DNA from: Hymenolepis diminuta
Lineage: Eukaryota; Platyhelminthes; Cestoda; Cyclophyllidea; Hymenolepididae
Direction of reading: 5' to 3'
Assembly: GCA_900708905.1 (NCBI GenBank)
Contig: CAADRB010000027.1
Location: forward strand, 1,385,850 to 1,449,849
DNA length: 64,000 nt
Below the pieces are notes generated by a model that saw only the letters and a list, made by a program, of their open reading frames with translations, had not been told where the DNA came from and did no database searches. A program made the translations under genes and the position numbers. Shown piece after piece: positions 1-12,070 of the stretch; positions within the stretch are counted from its first letter, which is position 1, and every line of letters starts with the position of its first letter.

Positions 1-125
1 AAAAGCAAATAATGAAATGTTTTATTTATTAAATATTAATTGTGGAAAAAAAAACGGACTTATTAAAATTGTCGTCCAGCTGATACCCACCCCATTTATC
101 TCAGTTAAACTCGTCTTTCATTGGA

Positions 126-157
126 CCAATCGTGAGATGCTTCAACAAGTATAAAAG
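126..157 (+). promoter_or_regulatory. Core promoter of the small secreted peptide gene: CCAAT and TATA box
   Basis: A CCAAT pentamer lies at 126-130 and a TATAAAAG box at 150-157. The first usable ATG is at 204, so transcription would be expected to start near 180 and give a very short leader. Such a consensus TATA box next to a signal-peptide ORF supports a real, strongly expressed gene. The elements are read directly; their activity is inferred. Confidence 0.6.
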
Positions 158-203
158 CCGTTCCGTTCTCAAACTACTTAAATTGTACTTGAAGTAAAAA
201 AAA

Positions 204-413
204 ATGAACAAAGCTGTCATTGGCATCCTTTTGGTTCTCTGTCTTGCTACCTTTCAAGCCCAAGCTTGGTGGACTCAAACTTGCTGTGCTTGTCCAGGTG
301 ATGGGGAACAGGGAGATGATTTCATGAGCTTCACTGGTGGTATTGATGATGAAGATCATGCCAAACGGAGTGGCATGCGTAGCGTATCAAACAGACGTGG
401 ACGTACGTTATAA
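204..413 (+). CDS. Small secreted peptide or propeptide, unrecognised family
   Basis: Encodes 69 residues. The first 21 residues form a clear signal peptide (Met-Asn-Lys, a hydrophobic core, then A-Q-A), with likely cleavage before a Trp-Trp pair. The mature part is short, has a Cys-Cys-Ala-Cys cluster near residue 27, an acidic stretch (about 47-51), and possible dibasic processing sites (KR near 54-55, RR near 64-65). I do not recognise the family; a secreted effector or peptide-hormone precursor would fit. The start is the first ATG after a TATA box. An alternative 3' end is possible: a consensus donor GTACGT begins at 403, just before the TAA, and a downstream in-frame ORF continues to 665. 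Splicing 403-555 would bypass the stop while keeping frame. An AATAAA at 664-669 suits either version. Confidence 0.6.
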   Translation: MNKAVIGILLVLCLATFQAQAWWTQTCCACPGDGEQGDDFMSFTGGIDDEDHAKRSGMRSVSNRRGRTL

Positions 414-663
414 ATGTCTATTCTAACTCTCTTCTTTGATTTATTTATTACAATATTTCGCTTTACGTGGTGTAATGTACGGCGATATATTCATTCGTCC
501 AAATATACTCAAAATAATCGAAGCAGTCTTCATTTTTTCATTCTATTTACGATAGTATGGGCATTTGTTGTTTGTCTGGATCCAGATTCAACCGTGGCAT
601 TCCATAACTTACTTCATAATAAACGAGTCTTACAACCAGTGATGCGGATTGTAAGTGTAATGT

Positions 664-669
664 AATAAA
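664..669 (+). terminator. Poly(A) signal AATAAA for the small secreted peptide gene
   Basis: An AATAAA hexamer lies about 250 nt downstream of the first stop codon and directly after the stop of the second in-frame ORF (ending 665). It would make a transcript of roughly 0.5 kb. Confidence 0.45.
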
Positions 670-2900
670 TAAGTTGGGTAATGTTCACGCATTAAATTTA
701 CACCCAAAGTAAATTGCTTAGGGGAAATAAATTGGACTGAAATTACTCGAACTCAGTAGAAATTAGCTGAACAAGTTCTGTTGATGTATCAAGTTTTAAA
801 ACTGAGGGAATTTAAAGGGGATTTGACATGGATAATGAAAGGCATCCTTGAGCTGCAAGTGTGGGGAACTTATTTTACCATTCCTTTTGTTGATAAGATT
901 TAACTATTGCGGTTGGCCACCAGCGTCATTGGATGTACATCGATAAGCATTAACATCGTGACCTCTGAATGTGCAGACATGCCCATTAATCGATACGTCA
1001 CCGGCGCATTAATTTGGAAAAATGTTTTCCATTACCATCTAAATTTCAAAAATAAAACTTATTTGTTCTACATTTTGAACTGGTTTTACTTTCGCTGCTC
1101 CCTTTTACTATGATAAAGGAATAATTGCTGTTAAAGAACCATCGTTCATAACTTCGAGATGAGCTAATTTCAGTGGGAGGTGTTGGAAAAAATGAAGGAT
1201 AATAATGGATAATAAAATTAACCATTTTCCAGGTTTTATCCTTGCTTCGTTGATTTTATAATGTTTACACAGTTGTCATTATCCAATCGGTGACGTCGTC
1301 TAGAAATTCAAAAACCCTCTGAAATCGTTTCAGAATTTATTACAGAACCTGTGATGTTGGGTTCAGTATGAGAGTTCTTGGTGATTTTTGCAACGATCTG
1401 AGTATATTCACTTATGATAGACCCCCAAACTCTTCGCACGAGAACATATGGCTTTCAGAATTATGGTGTGCTGATAGCATGCCTTGACCTGATACATTTG
1501 AACTTTTAGATTTCTATATTGAAAAAATTTTTTCGAAAGCTCTGTGTGATTACTTGTGGAGTTTACAGCGGTATAAAGGATGTCCAATAGGATCTCATGA
1601 CGCATACAAGAATATTCTGGAAAGTGTAACTATTGTCCCCAATCATGCACCCAGACATTTTGGAAAGTGCAACCAATCACAACTAGAGGGCCAATTTCTT
1701 CAGGCAATCAGAGTTCGATATCCCCAATAAATAATCAGCGTTTAACATGTCCTACAGCTGTACTACTTCAAACACAATGTCGAAGTATTCCACTTAAGGT
1801 GCCCTTCAGCACATCTGCTTCTTGGGTGTAATTTAACTTAGAACCTTGGAGTATTTACACTAGTGGATTTTGTTAGAGGATAATTGAACTAGTCAAGGGC
1901 ATGTCTGTGTAATATCCGCCATAAATCCTACTAGCATTGTACCAATGAACAGTATCAAAGTGTAACAATTATTATTAATACACGAGGAACCAAATGTGTC
2001 TTGACCTCTTAAAACCTTAGTTTTCTATAGATTAGCGCCCGTTTAATTTCACCGATTTAACTCTACTTCTGTCGTTTGCAATAAGTTGGAGGAGTTGAGT
2101 AATTTTCTGTGAATACTCATCTTCTATCTGTGTTCACTTCTCGTTCATGTCCCTATTATATCTAAACTCCTCAATTTGTTCAAGTATGTAGCAGATGCTA
2201 TACCAATATGTCTTCTTCCTACACCTAGGTAATCCTCCTAAGCAGTCCGAATAGCCTCTAGCAGAGTCCTCTATTATCAATTTACTCTTAAATTAGCTAG
2301 GCTATGCCCAAAGTAGCAAGAACAAGAATGGTATTGGGTGGAGAGGGCTTACTGCTCACTTCCCTGTTACGGCGAGTCAAAAGCTTAGTCATTGAATACA
2401 AAACCAAGCTAGGCTGCAGGGATCTTGATTGGTGATTGGTTGAGGAAGCCTCTACACACACGTCCGCGCTTGTTCTCTACGCGACCGGTTACATACCGCA
2501 CTTTCCAGAAAATTCTAGCGCACGTGATTCAATCAGCCTTATTAGCGTTGTGAACCCCACAAGTATAACTCGTTATAATATTTGCGATATTCTTTCTATA
2601 TTTATGCGAACACATCAATCAATTACTGACAAATTATGAGTTGTCATTACCTCCAATCACAAGATTCTTTTGAGAATAATTAACTCACCTAAATTACATT
2701 CTACTGCAACATTTCATCTCCTTTATTCACTTTCACTCAATCGCTAATATTTAATTAAAGTGAGGACACTTTTCAATTAAAGTAAGGGCTTACATTTGTA
2801 TAATTTAATATAATTTCATGCTTGAGATGATTTTTCACATTCTCGTTCGTAACCGTTAACTTTATGTATACTATTTGTCGGTATTAATATTATTATTTCA
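670..2900. other. Intergenic region without a supported gene
   Basis: Only short, low-quality ORFs are present and none has a recognisable domain. It contains one SINE-like piece (909-1018). The stretch just before 2902 ends in a good splice acceptor (TTATTTCAG), so it may hold a 5' untranslated exon of the next gene, or that acceptor may be a trans-splicing site. Confidence 0.5.
909..1018 (-). repeat. tRNA-derived SINE-like element, copy 1
   Basis: On the minus strand the segment shares an ordered series of short blocks with 9811-9912 and 23345-23520: a CCGGYG-type start, a CATGTCTGC or CACGTCTGC block, an AGAGGT block where a tRNA B box would lie, and an end in GGTTGGCCA or GGTTGRCCA-like sequence. 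This copy is decayed. Assignment to a SINE rests on the tRNA-like promoter boxes that are clearest in the 23.4-kb copy. Confidence 0.4.
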
Positions 2901-2905
2901 GTAAT

Positions 2906-5900
2906 ATGTCGTCGAGTAATATTAAACGAAGGAAGCTTACACCCCAAATGAAGTTACGTCTACCCATCTTGCATGCTGTGAATTGTAAAAATCTCGGATC
3001 TTGTTCTATTCGTGGATGTGAACATGGAAAGAGGGTATTAATTCATGCTAGAAAATGTCGTTTAGAAAAAGACTGCCCGATTCCTGGTTGTCCGATAGGC
3101 AAAAAATACCTGAACATGGCGTGCACTTACTGTAAAGCTGTACATTTGTCAAATTCGAATTACTTTACACTAAAGTACAAACTATTATCTAACTCAGATT
3201 CCATTAATGCTGTGCAAATTGTTCCTAATCACTGTCAAAATTTCGTTCTCTCAGATATAACCAGTATATGTCGGGCCTCATGGATAAGGAAACGGTAAGA
3301 TACTCCACTTCTTTATATTTATACCACCTTAAATAGGATTATTTCACTGCTTACCATACAGGAATCAAAAATCTTTTACGGCTTAAGAATCTTTAATCTC
3401 ACTCATTACTTTACGGAATTAGAGTCAACTTTATGTCAAAAGTCAAGAACCCACCTTGAGTACTACAAACTTCGGGAGGTAATCGATAAACTATTCCAAA
3501 GGAAAGTGGAAACTTCAGATATCGGTTTATATACATTAACATGGAAAAAGTGGACACGCGCAGAACTCTTGAAACATTTTCTGGGTCTTCTTGAATATCT
3601 ATTCAACCATGAACATGCTTTTTGGTTTCGATTTCCAGTAGATCCTGTCGCTCTCAATATACCCGATTACCTAGAAGTTGTCAAACATCCAATGGACCTG
3701 ACAACAATAAGGCATAAATTAGAAGATAAGGAATACGAAGATCCATGGGAGGTAGTGAAGGATTTCAATTTAATATTTAATAATGTCAGAGCATACAATC
3801 CGAAGACTTCTAGCGTTTATATATGCGGTGCCAAGGTTAGAAATCCATTTTCGTCATTCGTTCATGTTTACCATGCAGATTTTTCAATTATTTGAGAAGG
3901 AGATTGATTATATAATGCAGGAGATGGGATTTTGCTGTGGCCGAAATTATTTCTTCCATAAAACGTTGTACTGCTCCTCTGAACGTTGTTGTCCCATTAA
4001 TTGGAATGATTTGTATTACTTATATAAAAATGAGTAGTGTGACCATTTTGTTGCTATTTTAACCATCTTCCATTTAGGCAGACGGGTTTTGAGTACCTGA
4101 AGTGCAGTCATTGCTATAGTAAAATTAGAGCTGAAATTCGAGTTACAGACACATTCACGAATCAACCTGTGTGAGTTGTATTTTAAAACATTAAATTGCA
4201 AAATAATTTTAACGCTGACATTCATTATAATAATCAAGGAAGCTTATGCGGTTATTGAATGCGTCGATTGTTTCTGCCTTATCTCCTAATGCAATTAATA
4301 ATTTAACATAGGAATCGATGACTGTATTTACCCATCGTTTCCACGCACATTTTTACCGAAGTGTTCAAATGGGTTTCACCTGCGAGGTTTACTTTATTAT
4401 TCTTGTAGTTGACCAAGCCAATCTTTAATGTGTGCTGATTTAGAGTTCGCCATTTTTGCTAAATGGGAATTCCACAAACCCTTTGGCTAATTCAATGAAT
4501 GGTAAACGAATATTAAGGAGTTGTAGACCATTTGAGAAATCCTAGATTCTAAATCAGTTTGGAAGGCATCTTCAACTGCAATTTTCTGTCTCCTTAAACA
4601 TTCCGGCAATTGATTTGAAATTAATATAAAATGTTAATATCATTTTAGTACATTGACTAAATGTTCCTTCACAAAAATAATAAACCTGAATAAAAAGGAT
4701 GAAGATTTTGTTCAGTGCAGATGTTGCGGCCGCCGTTTTCATCAAATCTGCGCTCTTCATTTGGACGAAGTTTGGACTGACGGATACTTCTGTCCATTGT
4801 GTCTTCAGAATCTAGGAAAATCGAGAGAGCTAAATCCTTTCACCGCCGAAAATTTGCCTGCCGATGATTTAAGCGACTTTCTGGAGAGAAAAGTGAATGA
4901 TTTCTTGACTGCTGAAGGTGCAACAGAAGGCAAAGTTATAATTCGAGTTGTTTCAAAATCCTGCAACTTTCTCTTCCTAAAGCCATTAGTTAAAGAGTAT
5001 TTACAAATGAAGGGAAGAGAAGTTGATGATTTCCTGTACAGCAATAAAGGAGTTTTTGCGTTTCAAAAAATTCATGGACAAGAAGTTTGCTTTTTCGGAT
5101 TTTTCGTTCAAGAACATGGGATTGAATCCATAGAACAGAATCGGGGAACAGTGTATCTGGCCTACGTAGACTCTGTTCAGTACTTCCGTCCAAAAAGATA
5201 TCGAACCAGCACATATCATATTATATTGAATTCTTATTTTGAATATGTTAAGGGGAGAGGGTTTTTCAAGGCATACTTATGGGTCTGTCCACCGTTGAAC
5301 AATTGCAATTATCTCTTCTATAAGCGTCCAGAACATCAACTGATTCCTAATCCTAGGCGTCTTCAGAATTGGTACGCGATAATGCTCATGAAAGCAAAAC
5401 AGGAGGGAATTATTGAGGATTTCATGGATCTCCAGTTAGAAGCAAAAAATCGTAAACTCCAATATTTATATGAAATTCCATACTTTGACGGGGATTATTG
5501 GCCCAATGCCTTGGAAACAATACTTCAGGTTAGTTATAATAAGTTAATCCTGTTTATTTTGAATGAGATTTGACACTATAAATACATACACAATGACTCC
5601 ATTTAATTTTCCCACAAAAAATTATGACATACATTAACTACCGAAATTAGTGGAAATCCTCGTGAATTTATATTCAAGTATTCCAATTCGCTGTGTAGAA
5701 GAAATATATTTTAACTGTGGGGAGTAAGTGAAATCATTTGACAGCAAGTCCAATCCAGTCCAAGGAGAGTGAATGGAAGGGCTAATGAGAGTAAATTCGG
5801 GATATTAAAGAACGGAGTAGTTTGCATTACAAAATTAAAAACTCATTTTTGTTTCTCTTTGTCTGTGATGACTGGTTTATTAGTTAAAATGGTTGGTCTT

Positions 5901-7361
5901 GTCGCTTCAATTCGTTTTTCCTCCAATGGTTAAGAAGGCAGCATAATCTTACATGATATTCGGCAACTCATATTTTCTTCGCTTATCAATTCTATAATAG
6001 CTGATAGGCTATTCTGCTCTTCAATATATTTTCGTCTGCCATTCAATTCCTGTATTCTCTCCATTTGAACTTTCTTTATTCTCGTGCTACTAAGGTGGAT
6101 GTTTCGTGGAGCCAATTCTTTATACTCTTAAAGCAATCTATATTAATAGCAATAATGTATCCACTTGTTTACAAAACGACATCCTAAACTATTGTATATG
6201 GCTGCATAATTTCAGAAACTAAGAGGGAGGTCTAGTTCATGGGCGAAGGAGAGTTTCACTCATTCATTGTTCATCTCATTAGATTATAGGCATTTGAAGT
6301 TCTTGATGATCGTTATGCTTGTAGAACAACGCGAATTGGAAGAGCTTTCTTTTCTACAAACATTTACATGCACTGCCAACGTTATGTTTCACTGTTTTTG
6401 CACGAATTCTCTCGAGATAAAGTTTCATGTGTAGCAGATGAGCATCGAATTTTTTGAATATTTCAGTCCTGAAATACCAGTTATACGAAAATTCTTCAAC
6501 GATGTGGTGATGTATTTGTACGTTCTTATAGTTAAATGATGGCTTGTCAGAAAATTCAAATTATAACTTTTCAACATATGAATTAGAACAACCCTCATTC
6601 AGTAAACTGGTTCTGATAGGCCAATGGAAATAAGAATATAATTCCTTTGAGGTTGCACGAAAATTCATAATTTTTAATAAGGGAACGGTTAACTTGATTA
6701 GAACAAAACTCTGCACTAAAATATATATTTTTGTATTATTAAGAATGAAAAGGAGAGCACTGAGGAAGGAACTAACACCGAGGAGGCTTTTGATAAGGAA
6801 ATTGAAAAAGAATTGTACGAATGCCTCCATTTCTTACGTAGAGATTACTTCACTATAACACTTAAAAGTCACCCGAATTTCTCTCCTCGAGTAGAAACCA
6901 ACTTCATTACCAGTCAGCTCATGAATAACTGGAGCTCATTTCTGACAAAAACAAAGGAGGCTTTCCTCGAATTTTCTACATTGAGAAGAGCGAAGTATTC
7001 AACAATGCGAATAACCTATGAATTGCATATGGAATACCTAAATAGTCATGAGTATTGTAATATTTGCCTTATTAGGGTTCAACTCATATGGACTTGTACT
7101 GTGTGCAAATTCTTCAGCTTATGTCAAGAGTGCTATTCGAAAGTACATCATCCTCATGTAATGCTTCAAGCGGAGACGGGTTTCATAGCCTCTGATCCTC
7201 CTACCTCTGCGTTGGAGGGTTCAGTCGTATTTAAACCGTCCGTCAGGACAGAAGGGAAAAAGGAATCGCATGGTTCTGGCGCAAATCAAAATGAAGATAC
7301 AAGTAGTTGTGATGATTATTTGGAGGAAACTCCCGCAATTAAAACGGGAACTTTATGTTAA
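2906..7361 (+). CDS. p300/CBP-like acetyltransferase, paralogue A (compact, TAZ2-less)
   Basis: Histone acetyltransferase-type transcriptional coactivator, nuclear by family. Coding exons: 2906-3174, 3255-3294, 3362-3835, 3879-4033, 4078-4170, 4649-5528, 6744-7361; 2529 nt, 842 aa, phases consistent. The 3175-3254 intron is the least certain. Domain order: TAZ-type zinc finger (two complete HCCC sites; third site degenerate), partial KIX helices, bromodomain with the YNPKTS motif that holds the acetyl-lysine-binding Asn, CCG-type RING/PHD region, HAT, and ZZ finger. HAT signatures are kept: YVDS, YRTSTYH, LWVCPP and NWY match p300 D1399, R1410, W1436 and W1466/Y1467. About 80 acidic or polar residues follow ZZ, then the stop; TAZ2 and the long Gln-rich tail of CBP/p300 (usually over 2000 aa) are absent. 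The ATG lies 4 nt after a splice acceptor (2900-2901), so an upstream exon or trans-splicing is possible. Confidence 0.88.
5700..5930 (+). repeat. Dispersed repeat family D, copy in intron 6 of CBP-like A
   Basis: The segment matches 47935-48230 in pieces: a GTGAAATCATTTGACAGCAA-type start, an AAGTCCAAT block, and near its end GGTCTTGTCGCTTCAATTC followed by a TTCCTCCAAT-like block. Further copies are at 42711-42900 (+), 43560-43890 (-) and 62570-62850 (-). No coding capacity is seen. Identification is by eye and the copies are diverged. Confidence 0.4.
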
Positions 7362-10300
7362 ATCGAAAGGAACATTCATTTAATCTTGAATCCTTATCTT
7401 TGAGTCCGTTCCGTTTTAAAATACAAATGGATATTAATTTTAACTGTTTCCATCTTAGTAGTAATTTAATTTTTTAAATCTATATATAGAAAGTGTTGGA
7501 GTTTATTAATGATTAACTAATATTTGAAATTATTACTTTATCGATACTAATTTCCCTGAAACTCCTTTCATACAATAATCAAACTCCACGTTAAGTACAA
7601 ATGTGTATTTGCTACGTATTCACTGAGCGCCGATAGCATATCAATAGTACGTCTTCGACATCAGAAGTGCTAGCTGTGACATCTATCCATAGTAATCCTG
7701 GTATCAGATAGCATAATAAACTCTTTTTGAGACACAGCGACTTGAATATGGCCTCCTCTGTCCTCAAATGTGTCTAGTTAATTGGTTCCATTTAACTCTA
7801 TACAAAATATGAGAACTAGTTAAGACGTGTTCTCTCTGGATCTTCAGATGCTTTGTCCGCAGCCGTCAATGCATTATTCTAATAAAGTGGCTGAATATAT
7901 TGCCCGCAATTTCAAAACCGTCTCACATCAGGATTTTTGAATGAGGGATGCTAAATTCCAATGTAAATAGTATCTACTTAAATGAATACTAGTAGAGTTT
8001 GACAATTTTCCGAAAAGTACATCAAAAACTCAAAGTTAATGGTTTTAATTTATTGGAACAATCACTCTCTTCCTGTGCCATCAGCATTCCACAGCATCAT
8101 TAGACAACCAATTCAAGCGTAATCCTTATCAAGAAAAACAGATAGTGTGTTTCCGTATCAAATTAATATTGACTGTTACCGCAGCACCAAAGTGGCAGAA
8201 ATTATATTTACTTAATGATAGTTTTAAGTAGTGAAACTATTAAACAGAAAGGGAAAATTCATCCATTTGTAATCAGAATTAGCAAATGAATGAACAGTTG
8301 TCATTAGCATTTTGTTGTGGTTAATAATAAAGCAATCGTTTAAAAATTAATTATATGATAACATACATGTACCAAAACAATTCTTAAGTGTCGGCTGTCG
8401 GAGTTCAGCGATTAATTGTTGGGACTCTGTGAAGCTATTTTTCAACCCGCAATGCTAAAATGAAGGCAACGGACTTAAGGTTTCCTTTTAATACTACAAG
8501 AAGACCAATCTTGGAATTGCACTCTTGCAAAAGCCTAGCTCAGTGACCTTCCTGGGAAATGCCGTTTTCCTTTAAGTCATCAGATGTCAAAGCGAAGTAA
8601 AAAAATAAACCTCTACGAAATCTTGAGTTAGAAACTTAGATCGAAACGCCAAAAAGTCTTTAGTCTGATCGAACCGTCATGTCTAAAACCGTCCGTCTCT
8701 AAAAAACCTGAATCCCCACCTTGAGAGAATTTAAGCGAAAAAATAGCGAAGCTGCCAACTATAAACAATACTGTTGCCCTGTCATCGTGATCACTGTTCC
8801 TTAGACGCAATGATCAAAAAGAGTCTCCACTGTCCCATATCCTGAAGTTTTAAGTTTTATTAAAGACAAGGATAGTTGACACGTTATATATCAGAATGTT
8901 ATCTTCAAATTTGACGACGGGTTCAGTGAGAACATCTTCGAAAGATCGTTTAAAAAGGCAGCAGCGTATGCCACGAGTCCCCTGAAATAAAACTTCCTAC
9001 TCTTTCTCTGAATTTTTCCCCTCCGTTGTAGCTATGTACCCACTTGCAAGATTAGCGCAATTAATTCAAAAATTCTATTTATATGAGGAATAATTTATGC
9101 TGTCGGATGAGTAATGTTTGGTATTGGTCGAAAAATATAACAAATGCCACTGGGTTTATCGTTCCTGTTAGTTTTTAAGGATTGGGAAGTTAATTATACA
9201 TAATGTTTAAGTATTTAATTTTGATAACATCTGTTTGCCTTCGATCTCATTTAGGAGTTATCATTTCTTCACATGGATACAAGATGGAGACCTTTACGTT
9301 ATCCAGTCATCGCTATATACAAATATTCAGGAAGTCACTCCTCTTTCGTTTACCTTTTGATATGTCAGCCAAACTAACATTAGAATCGCCCTAAACTGAA
9401 GTGCCGCTTAAAGCAGTCGGTACAGTGCCTGTGGCAGGCTCTTCCAATTAGTCCTAGATAGGTGACCTAGAGGAATGTCTGGGTAAGTCGAGTTAACTTA
9501 CATTGTCAATACAATAAATGAACATCAATACATAACAAATTTGGAAACCGACAAAACTAGTGCCTGTTTCTAACGCTAAATATCATAATCAGAGAAGAAA
9601 TTGATCAAACACGCATTTTTTTTTCTATATAAAAAGTGACTTACGATTTGTGTCAAAATGCTTGAATATATTTATTTGGCACTCATATTTCTAAATCCAA
9701 AGAGCTGTGAGTTAGCAAAAGCTTCTTTTAACTTTCCATTAGGGTAGATGAAAGGTATCCCGAAGTCGCCCTTATGAGAAACTCACAGCCTACCGCCTCT
9801 CTTATTAACCGAGGCGGTTGGTCATCCGCACCACTAGACAGGCATCGATGAGCATTGATCTCGATATCTGACTTAGCAGACGTGCACGTTAACCTCTGTG
9901 CCGCCGGCGCACAGAAGCTGCTTCAAAGGTTTGCAATATCGAAAACAAAGCAAGTGTATATTATCAAATTCCAATCTCACAATTTTCGGGTCAAGTTTTA
10001 TGGAAACCGTGTCTCTGATAATTTTACAACCTGAAAAAATTAAGCCACCTCATTTGTTTATTAAGCTAAAGTAGAAATTTATAAACTTTGACAATGTTAT
10101 TAATCCCCACATATTACTTCCAGATGGATGAACGAACTTCTTTGCGTTAATCCAACATCGAATTTTACATTCGTCAGACCCACTGTCGTTAATTCCAAGT
10201 AAAAGCCTTTTTAATAGTTAACAAATTTCATTTCCGCATCATTAAACATCGAAAATATGTGTCTCTGTGAAAATACTTAATTGTATGAAATAATACTTCT

Positions 10301-10390
10301 TTTAATTCAATTGTTAATCCATACGCTTCGAGAATCTCTTTGTAGAATGCACAAAATCTCTTCCTTATCAAATAATTGAAATATTAAAGA
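7362..10390. other. Intergenic region, no supported gene
   Basis: No ORF with recognisable features. A candidate poly(A) hexamer for paralogue A lies at 7879-7884. The stretch includes a SINE-like piece (9811-9912) and otherwise AT-rich unique-looking sequence. Confidence 0.5.
9811..9912 (-). repeat. tRNA-derived SINE-like element, copy 2
   Basis: The minus strand shares the block series of copy 1 at 909-1018: a GCCGGCGGCAC start, GTGCACGTCTGC, an ATCGAGATCAATGC block and a terminal GACCAACCGCC. The two copies align over about 100 nt with substitutions throughout. Confidence 0.4.
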
Positions 10391-10394
10391 AACA

Positions 10395-11160
10395 TTAGGT
10401 TTTACAGTGATAATAATAAAAGCTCAAAGTTTTTATTGGATTGAATGGCAAATCATTATTTAAATAACAATTTGGAGGATTGATATTTTTCTCTCTGTTC
10501 TCTTTCAGCCCGAATCCCACGAGGCGAGAGGAGTGAGTAGAAAAATTTATGATAAGAGACAATAAACAAAGAAAATACAGAGGTAAGAAGTATGATCCCA
10601 ACCCCTTGAAACAATTTGTCATTTCCGGTAAGTTGAGGTCTGATCAGCTTGTATTGGCTCAAATCTCATACATAGACACGTGTCCACTTAATGTACTACA
10701 GGGAAGAGGAAAGATGAGCTAAAAATTGTGTTTCCTCACCTAATAATTAGAAGTTACGTGTCAGATTATTAATGCCTCAATTCATACATTCAGAGCTTGC
10801 TTTCTATGAGAAGAGCACAATTAACTTATCGATTTTTAATATTTTTTAAATTTTCTTATAGTCCATTCTACATCCCCATGAGGTACTAAAGGATAGGAAA
10901 TGCCCATGTATACATGAATATGTGTAGAATTATCAAGACGGTACCCCTGACCTACAGACTGACTCGGTAACTCCTAATGAACTTTCCTTCTGGCAGTTAT
11001 AAAAGATTAAGTAGATCACTTCAGTCGAAAAATGAGTAGCATTCTGAATCCACCTTCAAAAGTTATTGAATAAACTTGGCTTTTTCTGTATAATTAGGAG
11101 AATTGAAACAACCTAAGAAACAGGATTTCAAGTGTTGGCCTAAAGCAGATATTGATGTGG
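10395..11160 (+). mobile_element. LTR-like part (U3-R-U5) of a decayed LTR retrotransposon, composite repeat copy A
   Basis: The segment carries a TATAAAAG box at 10998-11005 and an AATAAA at 11069-11074, the promoter-to-poly(A) spacing typical of an LTR R region. It lies directly upstream of gag-like sequence at 11181. Conserved blocks recur elsewhere: an ACACGTGTCCA block, a TAATTAG block, TAACTCCTAATGA, and AAAGATTAAGT followed by CTTCAGTC. Matching sequence occurs at 19.5-20.95 kb, 25.3-26.35 kb, and inverted at 18.29-18.44 kb. Exact LTR ends could not be set. Confidence 0.5.
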
Positions 11161-11180
11161 CTATTTTGGGAGGTTAATTA

Positions 11181-12070
11181 GTGTATGACAAATGGCGAGC
11201 ACAACAGGATGTTCAACACAGTCTAATTAACAGAACTGAAAGAGAACCGAGCATCAATCTCTCAGATGTCGTTATCGAGTACCATCGAATCGAGAATCTG
11301 AAGAAGAACACAGGTTCAATTCGAAAAGGCCTACAGACCGATCAAAAGTTTAACAGTCATTCAGTCCATTGTTGTCTATCAAATTCTCCAAAACGGCATA
11401 TTCGTCCATCCTCCAGACCTCCATCTGCCTGTTGGTTTTGCGGTGAATGACATTTCGCTCAGCCCTCTTCAGTTGACTTGTGTGTAAACACTGTGGCAGA
11501 AGAGATCATAAGGAATCATGTCGCCAGGCAGGGAAAAGTGCTCTTGTTTGAACCCTTGCGATCTTTCAAAGCGGAGGACGAAGATATTTAAAAATAAATA
11601 GTTTGACAAAAGTTCTGAAAATTCTTCAAAACATGTCAGTCAACAAGAATTTCAGCAAAACCGGTCGTAAATCTCATGACGAAGGAATATATTTAATGTA
11701 ACAGTTAAGGTCAATGGAGTTAACAAGCGGAAATGTGTGAGTCTTAAAATGACTGGCCATAAAATCAACATGCAGCTAGATAAAGCCTCAAATGTCTCCT
11801 TGATCACACATAGAATGTAGTGGAAAATCGAAATTCCGCCAATTCCATCTTCTTTAAAGATGCATCGGGGGAATTCTGAACTTTGCAGGTGAATCCAAAT
11901 GTAGTTTGCTATGGAGGTCGTAAAATCTATACAGAGTGCTGTGTGAGAATGCAAATTTGAACATATTAGGCTTCGACTGAATCGAAGAATTTCCACTATT
12001 AGACCTATCAGTCAATGAAATATGTTGCGGGTTAAAGGCAGAATCTAAAACAACAACCTCCAATTCCTAT
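11181..12070 (+). pseudogene. Decayed LTR-retrotransposon gag (zinc knuckles) and aspartic protease remnant
   Basis: A 89-codon ORF (11181-11450) ends in a degenerate zinc-knuckle start, CWFCGE followed by an in-frame stop. A second CCHC knuckle (C-x2-C-x4-H-x4-C) lies just downstream, near 11490-11530, in another frame. Near 11700-11810 a shifted frame resembles a retropepsin, with MQLDKAS where an active protease would have an LD-T-A/G-S motif, so the catalytic triplet is lost. A further piece near 11950-12040 resembles the hydrophobic block that ends the protease (an ILGFD motif) and is interrupted by a stop. Frameshifts and stops show that it is dead. The layout is Ty3/Gypsy-like. No reverse transcriptase was recognised downstream. 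Confidence 0.6.

Noticed and set aside
414..665. Separate second gene directly after the small secreted peptide
   Set aside because: It shares the frame and follows the stop immediately, with no promoter of its own; more likely 3' untranslated sequence or part of an alternative exon.
4805..5219. Minus-strand ORFs opposite the HAT exon of CBP-like A
   Set aside because: They are shadows of a plus-strand exon with clear homology and have no domain of their own.
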